DNA of 64,000 bases from DTKD01 sp964494345. GTDB lineage: Bacteria; Armatimonadota; UBA5829. Location of the stretch: NCBI GenBank assembly GCA_964494345.1, contig CAZBSI010000007.1, positions 86,016 to 150,015 of the forward strand, read 5' to 3'. The position numbers were made by a program, and so were the translations under genes. This document shows, in pieces, positions 53,154-62,397 of the stretch. The notes beneath the pieces are model-generated. The model was not told where the DNA came from. It was given only the letters and a program-made list of their open reading frames with translations, and ran no database searches. Numbering within the stretch: the first letter of the stretch is position 1; the number at the start of each line of letters is the position of its first letter.

Positions 53154-56139
53154 TATCATCCTCCGCCCTAAAAAATATCAGGCCGGGCTCGGTTCCAACA
53201 TGGAACGTGCCCGATGCCTGCCCATTTGCATTGGTGGGGTTCTGAGGCTGATCGATGGATCCGTACAGCCCCCAGTTTTCCCGGGGCACCAGATTGTTCT
53301 CCCAATCATATATCGAGTCTATGCTGAAGATGATATGATGCCCTTGCAGGGGCGTCGAGGTGCCGCGCTGCACAATGGAAAACAGGATATCGGCAGTAGA
53401 TTCACCATCTGGAAGCAGATTGTCGGGATTCAGGGCGAACTGCGTGAACGCCCAGTCAGTCTGATTCACGGTGATCGTATCTTCGTATGAACTCCCTACG
53501 TAACCATACTCAGCCTTGACAGTGACCGCCTCAACCAAGTCGCTGGAAGTGAGAGTAACCGAAGCGTGCCCGCTGGCATCGACCTGGGCGGTCTGTGCTG
53601 AGAGGCTGGCCGGTATGTTATGTCCTGTCGATCCGACTATCTCAAAAAACACATATGGGTAGAACACGGGCAGAATAACGGTTGCGGTGATGGTACACTG
53701 GTGAGCGGAGTCTGCCACGCCTCCGGTCATGATGGTAGGCTTTGAAGATGCAAGTGAGATCTTCTGCAGGAGGAACACGACCTCATTCGAATAGCCAGCC
53801 AAGACCTGGACATGTTTTGTTTGGTCAAAGTAGCCGGTTGCCGAGGCCGTCACGTCGTAATAACCTGCGTGTATTCCATTAATAGACCAATAATAACGCC
53901 CTGGGTTCGACCACGCATCCCATACGCCAGTGCGTCCTCCTGCGGTAACAACGGCTCCGGTAATATCACACTCGTCCACCGGGAGGGTAGGGTCAATGAC
54001 AAACCCGTAGAGGTTGCCCATCTGGCCTCCGCCGCCACCGCCGCCACCACAACCCGTGCCGCATGTTGAGCTGCAGGTTGATCCTCCGCCACAAGTCGAT
54101 CCACAAGTAGAGGCGCAGGTTGAAAGACAGGTCGCGGTTTGACACGTCTCGCCAGTACAGGTACCGCTGCACGTATTTACGCACGTCGTGCCACAGGTAC
54201 TCTCACAGGTTTGGCCGCAGGTGTCGCCACATGTTGTTCCACAGGTTTCACCGCAGGTGTCAGAGCACGTTGTTCCACAAGTTTCGCTGCACGTGTCACC
54301 GCACGTTTCGAAGCACGTCGATCCACAGGTTGAGCCACAGGTTTGCCCGCATGTGTCGCTACAGGTTGATCCACATGTCTCGCTGCAGGTTTCGCCACAC
54401 GTTGTGTCACAAGTCGCGGTGCATGTTGAGTCAGTACAAGTCTGGCCGTTGCAAGTGGAACCGCAGGTAGAGCCGCTGCATGTGGACTCACAGGTCAGAC
54501 CGCTGCAGGTTGTATCGCAGGTTGTACTGCTACACGTCGAGCTACCACAGGTTGTGCCACACGTCGTGCTGCACGTTGTCGCACAAGTAGGACTGTCACA
54601 GGTGGCACTGCAAGTAGAGCTGTCACAGGTGGCGCCCATGCAGGTATCGGTACAGGTCGAGTAGCAGGTCCCCTCGCAAGTTGATCCACAGGTTACATCA
54701 CACGTTGATCCACAGGTTGTCTCGCAAGTTGACCCGCACGTGGTATCGCAGGTCGAGCTACAGGTCGTATTGCATGTGGAGCTACAAGTTGTACCGCAAG
54801 TCGAGCTACAGGTCTGGTTGCAGGTAGAGCCGCATGTTTCAGTACATGTGGAGCTGCAGGTTTGGCCACACGTCGAACTACAGGTTGAGCTGCAGGTTGA
54901 ACTCCAGGTGTCACCACAACTCGAGCTCTCACAGGTCTGGCTGCAGGTCGAGTTACACGTTGAACTGCACGTCGAGTTGCAGGTAGAATTGCATGTTGAG
55001 CGGCACGTTGAGCCACACGTCTGATTGCAGGTTGCAGCACAAGTTGTACTATAGGTGGGAAGACAACCTGATGCGCAGGTTGAAAAGCACGTTACCCCGC
55101 ACGTGCTGCTGCAGGTCATACTGAATGTTGGGGGCACATTACAGGTCCAGCCACTGCAAGTCGTGCCGCAAGTATAACCGTTGCCGTTGCACGACCATTT
55201 ACACGTGCTGGCACACGTTGCTTCACCGTGACAAGTTGTCCTGCACGTTGAACCACTGCAGGTTCCTGTACAGGTTGGGCCGCCGCCGCAGGTTGATGCG
55301 CAAGTTGCAGCGCAGGTGGTGCTACATGTCGTACCACAAGTCGAACTGCACGTTGGGCTACATGTTGCTCCGCTACAGGTTGCTTGGCCGCAGGTGCTGC
55401 CCTCGCAAGTCGAGGTACAAGTTGCGCTGCATGTTGGGCTACAGGTGTCATCAAAGCAAGTTGGCCCACAAGTCCCGCCACAGGTTGAGCCGTCACAGGT
55501 ATCACCGCTGCACGTTGAGCTGCACGTCGACAAGTATGTTGCAGGACAGTTGTAGATTTGCCTCGCCGGCCAAGCGGCGCTGCCTTTGGCGGAGATCATC
55601 GGCGTCCCTTCGAGCTTGCTAATCGACGATGCGAGCGACGCTGCGTACATCGGCGTGTCATAGCCCTCTGAAGTTCCTGCCGCTTTGTAATGAGCACCGG
55701 CTTTGCCCGATGCCACTGGAGTTGTGTCAGAAACCATCGGGTGTGCGGATGTCCCGACCCGGCGTGCATATCGATACACGGGTGTCCTTGGGACAACCGG
55801 TCTATCTGCTCTAATCCTGGAAGCCGGACTAGCGTGTCCAGACCTGCCACCACCGGAATGGTTGGGGTGCACTGCGGGAACGTACACGGCACGCGCAGGG
55901 CCGTGAACTCTAGCTGCGGTTCTACCGGGATTGGTAGACTCTAGTTTGTGAATATCTTGCGTCAGCAGGATTTCATAGAGCGGCGATTCGAGGTGTTCCA
56001 GATGCGCGGGTGCCAGAGGGGTAGTCCACAGTCCCTCAGCCTGCACAGGAACGGTGTTCAGCAACACCGCCACCGACACAAACACTGCCAGCCTTGCCTT
56101 ACCTATGCCAACTCTCAATGGCCTCTCCCATTTCCCCAT
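53137..56139 (-). CDS. Secreted protein with a 500-residue Thr-Cys array
   Basis: The protein has 1000 residues from ATG 56139. A signal peptide (VFVSVAVLLNTVPVQAEG region) and a 160-residue basic, His/Pro-containing stretch precede the array at about 195-696. There I count 114 Cys, nearly all in xxTC or xxxTC units (GSTC, SETC, GQTC, SGSTC). A Gly run then leads to a carboxypeptidase-regulatory-like domain (GVWDAWSNPGRYYWSINGIH) and two Ig-like domains. No homologue is known to me. The even Cys spacing suggests a disulfide-locked rod or solenoid on the surface. It is the first gene after a strong promoter and starts the tight operon. Confidence 0.8.
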   Translation of the reverse strand: MGKWERPLRVGIGKARLAVFVSVAVLLNTVPVQAEGLWTTPLAPAHLEHLESPLYEILLTQDIHKLESTNPGRTAARVHGPARAVYVPAVHPNHSGGGRSGHASPASRIRADRPVVPRTPVYRYARRVGTSAHPMVSDTTPVASGKAGAHYKAAGTSEGYDTPMYAASLASSISKLEGTPMISAKGSAAWPARQIYNCPATYLSTCSSTCSGDTCDGSTCGGTCGPTCFDDTCSPTCSATCTSTCEGSTCGQATCSGATCSPTCSSTCGTTCSTTCAATCASTCGGGPTCTGTCSGSTCRTTCHGEATCASTCKWSCNGNGYTCGTTCSGWTCNVPPTFSMTCSSTCGVTCFSTCASGCLPTYSTTCAATCNQTCGSTCRSTCNSTCNSTCSSTCNSTCSQTCESSSCGDTWSSTCSSTCSSTCGQTCSSTCTETCGSTCNQTCSSTCGTTCSSTCNTTCSSTCDTTCGSTCETTCGSTCDVTCGSTCEGTCYSTCTDTCMGATCDSSTCSATCDSPTCATTCSTTCGTTCGSSTCSSTTCDTTCSGLTCESTCSGSTCGSTCNGQTCTDSTCTATCDTTCGETCSETCGSTCSDTCGQTCGSTCGSTCFETCGDTCSETCGTTCSDTCGETCGTTCGDTCGQTCESTCGTTCVNTCSGTCTGETCQTATCLSTCASTCGSTCGGGSTCSSTCGTGCGGGGGGGGQMGNLYGFVIDPTLPVDECDITGAVVTAGGRTGVWDAWSNPGRYYWSINGIHAGYYDVTASATGYFDQTKHVQVLAGYSNEVVFLLQKISLASSKPTIMTGGVADSAHQCTITATVILPVFYPYVFFEIVGSTGHNIPASLSAQTAQVDASGHASVTLTSSDLVEAVTVKAEYGYVGSSYEDTITVNQTDWAFTQFALNPDNLLPDGESTADILFSIVQRGTSTPLQGHHIIFSIDSIYDWENNLVPRENWGLYGSIDQPQNPTNANGQASGTFHVGTEPGLIFFRAEDDNVWYP

Positions 56140-56315
56140 CTGGACGCAGCAAGAAATAAGCAGAGCTAAACGAGAAGGCAAAGCGTTTGAGGATGAGGTG
56201 GACTGTGGTAGCTCTCCGACATCTGAATAACGCTGCTTTCTGAGATTGCACTGCAAATCCGAAAAACACCGCATCCGTACTCGTCAGTACTACAGGCGCC
56301 AGAATGCTTAGACGG

Positions 56316-56344
56316 AGTCTAGCACACGAGTATGATAATGTCAA
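56316..56344 (-). promoter_or_regulatory. Promoter of the Cys-array operon
   Basis: On the minus strand, consensus TTGACA (56344-56339), a 17-base spacer and TAGACT (56321-56316), about 170 bases before the ATG. The rest of 56140-56452 holds nothing else that I can support. Confidence 0.6.
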
Positions 56345-56452
56345 TAGGTCTGTTGAGAAAACAGTACCATAATTCCTCGGCTTGCCAATAAGTTGTTGCA
56401 GGTTGCCTATCCGTAAATCTGCTGGCGAGCCGACAAGGTCATTTGTATCCGC

Positions 56453-59422
56453 TCAGTTCACTTTTCTGCCTTTGGGCGGCATCTGGGCAAAGGTGCCAAT
56501 CGAGCGGGCAATGCCGTAGTCAGCCATCAGAGAGATGTCGTCAAAGTCGGCCATATCTACATCGGTGATCCCAAGGCCCTTGTATGATATGGCTACCCCA
56601 CCATCCGTCAGAGGACTATCCGACCCACAAGTTCTCGCGGTGACGATGTCGCCATCGAACCAGGCAACCCCGGGAGTTAATCGGGACTGCCGTGAGACAT
56701 CACCTATTCGCTTAAGCAGCCATCCGCCGTTGTAATCCTTGTAGGCCACATTCTGGACAATGAAGACGTTGGCCAGGCCCATAGCCTGCTCCTTGAAGCC
56801 TCTACAGAAGAAGAAGATTCTCCCCTCCGGACCGGCATCCGAGCTAGCATCGAAGATCAGGCTGGGGCGACCACTGCCGCACCAGCCGGACTTCTCACCA
56901 CCCAGCCATTCCCTCGATACCTCCTTGAAGCCACCAGCCTGGTCATCCCAGGCAAACCGGTGCAGTTGCCAGCGATAGCTCGTGTTTCCCTTGGTCTGAG
57001 CCGCGCCCAGAAGCAGTTGATGATGGATTGTATCTACCACCGCGCCCGGTGGGATAGTGCTCTTGATACCAAGGTCGTAAACAGGTCCCAGGATGCCTCG
57101 CTTAACAGGGCGGTATCTGATGCTCTTGTCCGTTCCGGCGTAGAACAGCGCGTAGACCGTGTTCCTCCAAGCAAAAGCGCGCACGTAGAAGCCAGCACTC
57201 TGTGGGACGGCAATGGGCTTGCTCAGGTTGTCTGGATGTCCAAAGCGATACATAACGCCTTTGACAGTGGAGTAGAAGACATATAAGGTCTTGCCATCGC
57301 TTGCCGCTGACGGATCGTTGGTCACGGCTGTGTCGATCACTGTCGCTGCCCCGAATGAATGGTTTCCCTGGTAGCGAGACATCATCAGCGGTCCGGGTCT
57401 AGGGCGGGAATCGTTGGAACTGATTGGCGGTCGCTTAACCACGAGATAGTAGAGTTCTCCGTTGTGCGCGATCAGTTCTGGGGCGAAATCTGTATAGTCA
57501 TCGAATGCGCCGCCAACATCTGTCGGCCTTCCGCTGGGGTTGTATAAAGGACCTGTGTCCACTCCTGCGCCCCAGCTGATGTTGGCTTTGACCGGTTTGC
57601 CATCAAGGGTGCCGTTCCAATTCCAGTCAATCCAGGTTTCACTTGGGCCGAGTGGCCTCATGCGAAACTCGTAGGGTTTGCTGGAGAGAGACTTCAGCTT
57701 CTCATAGGGAAGCGAGATTCTTTCAGGCAAACGTTGCTCGTTCAACACCAGCGCAGCCAACTCTCCGGTGCTGAAGTGGATATTCGCCAATTGGCCGTTG
57801 AACTGGCAGCAGTAGGCGTAGTTCATGAGGCTAGTATAAGTTGGAGAACTGGCTCCCCATTTCCCGGAGTGGGTGAGACCTAGTTGGTGACCAAGCTCGT
57901 GAATCCATGAGTCCAGGCCCGTGGAGCCGACGTCATCAAGTAGACTCGACTGGCCGCCTCCGGACGTGCCGGTTATCTCCATCCAGTGCCAGCTACCAAT
58001 GCGGTCTCTGGGGAACAATTCATCGGCAAGCTGTTCCCAACCCTGACCTATCGTCTGCTTGGCTTGGACCAAAGGCACGACGGTGAAATGGATAGCAAAG
58101 CCAAGGGTGCCGTCAGGATTCTTGTAGGGCAGCTTCGCAAAGAAAGGCACGACAGTATCTTGCATGTGTTGCTCGATCTCGCCCCGCGATGAACCATTCT
58201 GCAGCACGTTCATCACGAATACATCCTTGTGCAGAGGCGAAGCGCCCATGGCGGCAAGATCCTGGCCACCAAAGCCGTGCACTTCCCAACCATCCAGCAA
58301 GCCATCGTAGTCGGTATCACGGTCAAGAGGGTCAGTGCGAAGCTCGGTCTCTTCGACGTTGCTTAGTCCGTCGTCGTCCCAGTCTAGGTCATTCTGGCAA
58401 TAGGCGAGATAGACGTTGCAGTCGGCCTCACGGCTACCGTAGTAGTCCGAACCACTGTGTTGAACCACCACATCCGCCCTACCGTCGCCATTGATGTCCG
58501 CAAGGAAGGCTTGGACCGGCTTGGAGAAGCTCTTCCAGCCATCAAGGGAGATGCTTTGTTTGAAGTCAGGGCCGAGGAAGGCACAGCCGTTTACCAGCAA
58601 ATCAGCCCTGCCGTCAGCATTCACGTCCCCCATTGCCAATGCTGACTGGCCGCTAGGACAGCGCAGGGAAGTCAGCTTCTGCGCTGTCTTCCCCAGCCGA
58701 TATAACACTACATCTGCTTTGGTCTGTAGCGCCAATTCTGCCCTACCGTCACCGTCAATGTCTCCGGCTACTGCTGCGACGGCCCCGCCGGAAAGTTTGA
58801 ACTGGCAGATCGATTTGCCTGTCTGCGAATCCACCAGACATACGCCACCGTTTGGACTGACGACAGCCAGATCATCCCTGTCCGTGGAAATCAGCCTTCC
58901 AGCTAACAGCCAGCGCTTTCCCTTAACACCGGCTAGGCTGCCCAGACTTGTCGCGGTGTAGTCACCATTCTCATCGGCGCGCGCTCTGGTCAATGCTCCA
59001 TCTATTCCCAAGATGAAAACAGTGGCAGGCTTGCCAAAATGCTGGATCTTGCACATGCTGAGGATTGGCTGAGGTAGGTACTGCAGGAATCTCTGGCCCC
59101 GTAGAGGCTTGAGGCCATGACCGTTGAACGAGACATCGATCAGCTTCTCATTTGGTGAAGCATAGAGGAAATCCGCATAACCATCGCCATTGACATCGGC
59201 CAAGAGCGGCAGGCGCGGTGGAGCAACCCAACTGCCAAAGAGCCAGGTATAGGATTTGCAGAAACCAAAACGCTCTGCAGAAGTTGAAGCCGCACCGGCA
59301 GGCATGACAAAACAACACGTCATCGCCATGCACAGTGTTGTGATCGCTAGACTAATCCAGTAACTACGCAATCTGGTCTTGTGCTCCTCTGCTGCTGCAG
59401 GGACCGATGTCAGCCAATCCAA
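56453..59422 (-). CDS. Secreted metzincin-type metalloprotease with FG-GAP repeats
   Basis: The protein has 989 residues. An export helix (about 21-45) is followed by FG-GAP/VCBS calcium repeats (DVNGDGYADF, DIDGDGRAEL, DVNADGRADL, DINGDGRADV), a thrombospondin type 3-like segment (DWDDDGLSNVEETEL and DTDYDGLLDGWE), and a zinc protease domain with HELGHQLGLTHSG (H-E-x2-H-x2-G-x2-H) and a Met-turn in SLMNYAYC. The last 400 residues look like a beta-propeller. Secreted proteolysis is the likely role. The TTG start at 59422 is tentative. It lies 310 bases before the Cys-array gene and may be transcribed separately. Confidence 0.82.
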   Translation of the reverse strand: MDWLTSVPAAAEEHKTRLRSYWISLAITTLCMAMTCCFVMPAGAASTSAERFGFCKSYTWLFGSWVAPPRLPLLADVNGDGYADFLYASPNEKLIDVSFNGHGLKPLRGQRFLQYLPQPILSMCKIQHFGKPATVFILGIDGALTRARADENGDYTATSLGSLAGVKGKRWLLAGRLISTDRDDLAVVSPNGGVCLVDSQTGKSICQFKLSGGAVAAVAGDIDGDGRAELALQTKADVVLYRLGKTAQKLTSLRCPSGQSALAMGDVNADGRADLLVNGCAFLGPDFKQSISLDGWKSFSKPVQAFLADINGDGRADVVVQHSGSDYYGSREADCNVYLAYCQNDLDWDDDGLSNVEETELRTDPLDRDTDYDGLLDGWEVHGFGGQDLAAMGASPLHKDVFVMNVLQNGSSRGEIEQHMQDTVVPFFAKLPYKNPDGTLGFAIHFTVVPLVQAKQTIGQGWEQLADELFPRDRIGSWHWMEITGTSGGGQSSLLDDVGSTGLDSWIHELGHQLGLTHSGKWGASSPTYTSLMNYAYCCQFNGQLANIHFSTGELAALVLNEQRLPERISLPYEKLKSLSSKPYEFRMRPLGPSETWIDWNWNGTLDGKPVKANISWGAGVDTGPLYNPSGRPTDVGGAFDDYTDFAPELIAHNGELYYLVVKRPPISSNDSRPRPGPLMMSRYQGNHSFGAATVIDTAVTNDPSAASDGKTLYVFYSTVKGVMYRFGHPDNLSKPIAVPQSAGFYVRAFAWRNTVYALFYAGTDKSIRYRPVKRGILGPVYDLGIKSTIPPGAVVDTIHHQLLLGAAQTKGNTSYRWQLHRFAWDDQAGGFKEVSREWLGGEKSGWCGSGRPSLIFDASSDAGPEGRIFFFCRGFKEQAMGLANVFIVQNVAYKDYNGGWLLKRIGDVSRQSRLTPGVAWFDGDIVTARTCGSDSPLTDGGVAISYKGLGITDVDMADFDDISLMADYGIARSIGTFAQMPPKGRKVN

Positions 59423-59719
59423 TGGCTCGGATTCAGGCTGACTGGATACGCCTGATCAGTTGAACATACGGTATAAGGTTGCCCCCAAAGACTGAAAGAG
59501 AGTCAAACGCTTTCCTGCTCAAGCGCACGAGGTCAGTCTCGCTTGGGCACCTATTGCCAGCTATGAAGAGCAAGGATATAGCCAATCTCTGCGACGCTCA
59601 TAGGTCATATAGCTCGCGAGCCTAGAGATGCGACTTGCCGATTCAGACGGAATGCCAGCGTCATACAGAAGTTGCTGCTGGGAGCGTACAAGCTCTTCGG
59701 TAATGTTCAAATATCACCG
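59423..59719. other. Intergenic stretch without a recognisable feature
   Basis: I see no gene, repeat or convincing promoter here on either strand. Confidence 0.5.
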
Positions 59720-59962
59720 TCAACGGGAAAACCCAGCAGAACGGCGCCTGGATATGCGACCCATGGCCGCTGATCGGCAATCAGGAGCAGTCGGATGAGG
59801 CTTCAAGCAGTTCAAAGCCTCCACGCAAGTCCGCGCCTCCGCCAGAATTGTAGCGCAGGAAGTGCACAGCCGAATGTGGCTGAGCTCTTCTTCGCTCAGC
59901 ACGACACCGTCGCGCGCGAAGTCCCAGATGGCTTCCGATACCCGTATACAATCTGATCCCAT
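59720..59962 (-). CDS. Zinc-finger anti-sigma-factor-like protein
   Basis: The product has 80 residues, with GGAGA seven bases before ATG 59962. EEELSHIRLCTSCATIL has the H-x3-C-x2-C motif of zf-HC2 anti-sigma domains, preceded by a Cys at residue 5. There is no membrane segment; the C-terminus is short and basic. No ECF sigma gene is adjacent, so it may be an orphan or remnant. Confidence 0.5.
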   Translation of the reverse strand: MGSDCIRVSEAIWDFARDGVVLSEEELSHIRLCTSCATILAEARTCVEALNCLKPHPTAPDCRSAAMGRISRRRSAGFSR

Positions 59963-60199
59963 ATTCCGTTCTCCACTAGATGCTGCCCGGGCAGCCCGCT
60001 GAACAGCTCTTGATCCACAATTGCTCTCTTCGTATCTCGACCTTCTTCCCCACTACTTCCGCAGTTCCTCCAATAGGCATTCTCCGGACCCCTCCCATTA
60101 CTGGTAGAGACCGCTGCTTAGCCGGGACTCCAGCCAGCGGTTGACGAATCAGCACCCCATCCACAAGCTGTTGGGAGCAGTCGAGCATATCCGCGTGGA

Positions 60200-60730
60200 T
60201 CACCAGCGCCTTGCCCTACCTCCATGCCAGGTCTTGTTGCTGCTTTTAGGATGCGGACGTTCACGTTCTGTGTAGCCGCGTCCCGAATATGGCTTCCCTA
60301 TGAAAGCCGCGCAATCTGAACGCTTCGCCTTGAATGTCCGCCGCATCCTCGGCGTTTCTGAGTATGTGATAAGCAGCCGTGGAGCTCCCGGTGTCGCAGG
60401 ATCAGACCGTCGGAAACGCACCCGTGGCTCCGGCGCGAGCTGTCGACATCGCCTCCATATTCGAATACTCCAGCAGTGGCCAACCTGTTCGCATTGTTCC
60501 CAGTATTGGAGCGCTGAAGTAAGCGATTCATGGACATGCCCGGGGTAAATTGACTCCCGACCTAATAGTTGAGGACCAGAGGCACAGGCAAGCAGGACCA
60601 GCATAGCCGAACAGTCATCGCTCAGCAGATGGGGCACAAGTCTATGAGCTCGCTCAAGCGCTGGGTCCGCCTCGGTCGCCTTTTCGAAACGAGCAGCGCG
60701 GACGCGTTCGGCCTCTAGAATGCCACTCCG
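60200..60730 (-). pseudogene. Probable remnant of a coding region
   Basis: The frame is open from the end of the XRE pseudogene to 60200 and its first part looks coding (ARFEKATEADPALERAHR, then SALQYWEQCEQVGHCW), but there is no start codon with a ribosome site and the last 60 residues are random and Arg-rich. No family is recognised. The rest of 59963-60741 holds only overlapping weak frames. Confidence 0.25.
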
Positions 60731-60741
60731 CGGCCTGCGGT

Positions 60742-60984
60742 CTATTCGGAGATCAGGAATTCCGCTTCGGCTGCAGCAATCAAAGTCGAAAGAGGCATGT
60801 TGAGACCTTCCGCTATAGCCAGCAAGTTCTTCAGGGTAACGTTGCGTTCGCCGCGCTCGACCGAGCCAATGTAGGTCCGATGCAAACCGATGGCGTCGGC
60901 GAAGGATTCCTGACTCTAACCGAGTTTGCTTCGGCGAGCCTGGATGATCTTGCCCAACGTGCGCTGCATCTGCTTAGCGTCCAT
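60742..60984 (-). pseudogene. XRE-type helix-turn-helix gene with an in-frame TAG
   Basis: Reading from ATG 60984 gives MDAKQMQRTLGKIIQARRSK, LG, a TAG at codon 23 (60918-60916), then SQESFADAIGLHRTYIGSVE and the rest of a normal 80-residue XRE repressor ending EAEFLISE. The expected residue at the stop is Leu (LG-L-SQE), so one T-to-A change (TTG to TAG) explains it. It is either recently broken or has an amber readthrough. Confidence 0.75.
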
Positions 60985-61045
60985 ACGGCAAGTCTACCCA
61001 CATGGCAACTATACGTCTACACTCTATAAGTAGCATGCAAGCATG

Positions 61046-61564
61046 CTACTTAGGCCAACTAGTCCTGCCAGAGGTCAGACCGCGCAGGTCGACATGCTCG
61101 CCGGCGATGTAGCACCACGCTCGCGTGCTCTCGCCCCCGTTGATGAAGATCGGCACGAGAACGCGTCGATACAGGCTGGGCTTCCCTGGCCGGAAGCCCT
61201 CCAGTTGGTCTATGGGCGGCAGGCACAGTCTCGGATTATCGAACACCATTAGCTCCCCTCGGATCATCTGCCAGTCGCCCGTATCCGGGATTGCATCGAC
61301 AGTTGCTTCCGCAGCCAAATGCCATTGCATGGCCACATCTTTCAGTGGATCGGAGGTCCCTACGGCGATGACGTCGCCATCGGGAACCTGCAATACCGGG
61401 ATGCCGGACGGTTGTTCGTAGAGCCGTCCCCAGACCTCGGCCTCTTCTATCTGGAGCGCGTCCCGGCAGAACCGGTCGTGGTTCCAGTAGCCGCGCTTCA
61501 GCGTGCCGTAGACGAAGAGGTTGAGTGTGTTTTGCATCGGCTCTGGCGGGATTGTCTTCCTCAT
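61046..61564 (-). CDS. Gamma-glutamylcyclotransferase (AIG2-like) family protein
   Basis: The protein has 172 residues. LFVYGTLKRGYWNHD at the N-terminus is the substrate-loop motif; the catalytic Glu is likely in IDQLEGFRPG, followed by LYRRVLVPI and AWCYIA. Known members release 5-oxoproline from gamma-glutamyl amines. AAGGAG precedes the ATG by six bases. It is the last gene of an amidoligase operon, 17 bases after the glutamine amidotransferase, and could cut a gamma-glutamyl link made by the amidoligase. Confidence 0.85.
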   Translation of the reverse strand: MRKTIPPEPMQNTLNLFVYGTLKRGYWNHDRFCRDALQIEEAEVWGRLYEQPSGIPVLQVPDGDVIAVGTSDPLKDVAMQWHLAAEATVDAIPDTGDWQMIRGELMVFDNPRLCLPPIDQLEGFRPGKPSLYRRVLVPIFINGGESTRAWCYIAGEHVDLRGLTSGRTSWPK

Positions 61565-61581
61565 TTCGCTCTCCTTTGGCC

Positions 61582-62397
61582 CTAGTCATCCCAGCCGGCG
61601 AACCGTCGGAATCTAGTGGCCGGTGTCGGACTCGCCAATCGGAATCTCTCGCTGGTATAGAGCGGGAGATCATTGCAGTGAAAGGTCACCAGGCTCATCG
61701 GGGATGCCGGCAGAACGCGCCACCCATTCTCTTTGGCAAGCACCACGTCGAAGTAGGCAGGATCGGAAGCGTAGACCACTGTCCGATGCTCCTCGCTGTA
61801 TCGCAGTTCCAGGGGCTTGTTGCCCTTGATGATCAGTACCGTCGCTGGGTCCTGCAGCGATGCCAGAACGGCGCTTACCTGCCCCCGGCAGAGAGCCAAT
61901 CGTGCACGTATCGCCGCTACATCAAGGCGACCATCGTCGAGCGTCGCGTCGGCGATCCGAAAGATGAGTTCGCTGTCTACCTCTGCCTGTCTGGCCAGTC
62001 CGAGTAGATCGAAAAGCTCATCGGCATTGAGGATGGTGCCGTTGTGAGTTCCTATGACATTGCCAGCCGGTATCGGGTGGTTGTTCTCATTGTTGCTTGC
62101 GTCACCGACGGTTTGCCAACGGGTGTGCCCCATCATCAGCGTCGTATGAGCGTCAATGCCACTTAGCACTTCCCTGAAGCCTTTGTCCTTGATGAAGCCC
62201 GAGGCCGTGATCGGCCTTTTGGACAGGACGTGCTCGCCATTGGACTTGAGCAACGCCACGCCCGTTGCGTGGGGTCCGCGCTTCTCACTGAGAAGCAGCA
62301 GGTAAGTGAACAGCCAGCCGAATAGCTTATCTCGATGCTCCTGATCGCCCCTTCCGCGTTTCGAGATTCCGAAGATCACTCCAAGTTGCGCGCACAT
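61582..62397 (-). CDS. Class II glutamine amidotransferase
   Basis: The protein has 271 residues. Met is followed directly by the Ntn nucleophile Cys2 (MCAQLGVIFG), as in active class II enzymes. RGPHATGVALL, MGHTRWQTVG and GTHNGTILN are the glutamine-binding and oxyanion motifs. It lacks a synthetase domain, so it must supply ammonia to a partner or act as a peptidase-like hydrolase. Its ATG overlaps the amidoligase stop by one base (TGATG), indicating coupled translation. Confidence 0.88.
   Translation of the reverse strand: MCAQLGVIFGISKRGRGDQEHRDKLFGWLFTYLLLLSEKRGPHATGVALLKSNGEHVLSKRPITASGFIKDKGFREVLSGIDAHTTLMMGHTRWQTVGDASNNENNHPIPAGNVIGTHNGTILNADELFDLLGLARQAEVDSELIFRIADATLDDGRLDVAAIRARLALCRGQVSAVLASLQDPATVLIIKGNKPLELRYSEEHRTVVYASDPAYFDVVLAKENGWRVLPASPMSLVTFHCNDLPLYTSERFRLASPTPATRFRRFAGWDD

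Noticed and set aside
54177..55555. Long Val/Gln-rich and Ala/Pro-rich ORFs opposite and across the Cys-array gene
   Set aside because: They are mirror images of the TGC/ACC-rich repeat codons and have no start signals or family look.
59976..60203. 75-codon minus-strand ORF before the zinc-finger protein
   Set aside because: Poor ribosome site distance and low-complexity composition; probably part of a degraded region.
60300..60548. Overlapping ORFs on both strands near 60.3-60.6 kb
   Set aside because: They conflict with each other, have no signals and look random; only the minus-strand remnant was kept at low confidence.
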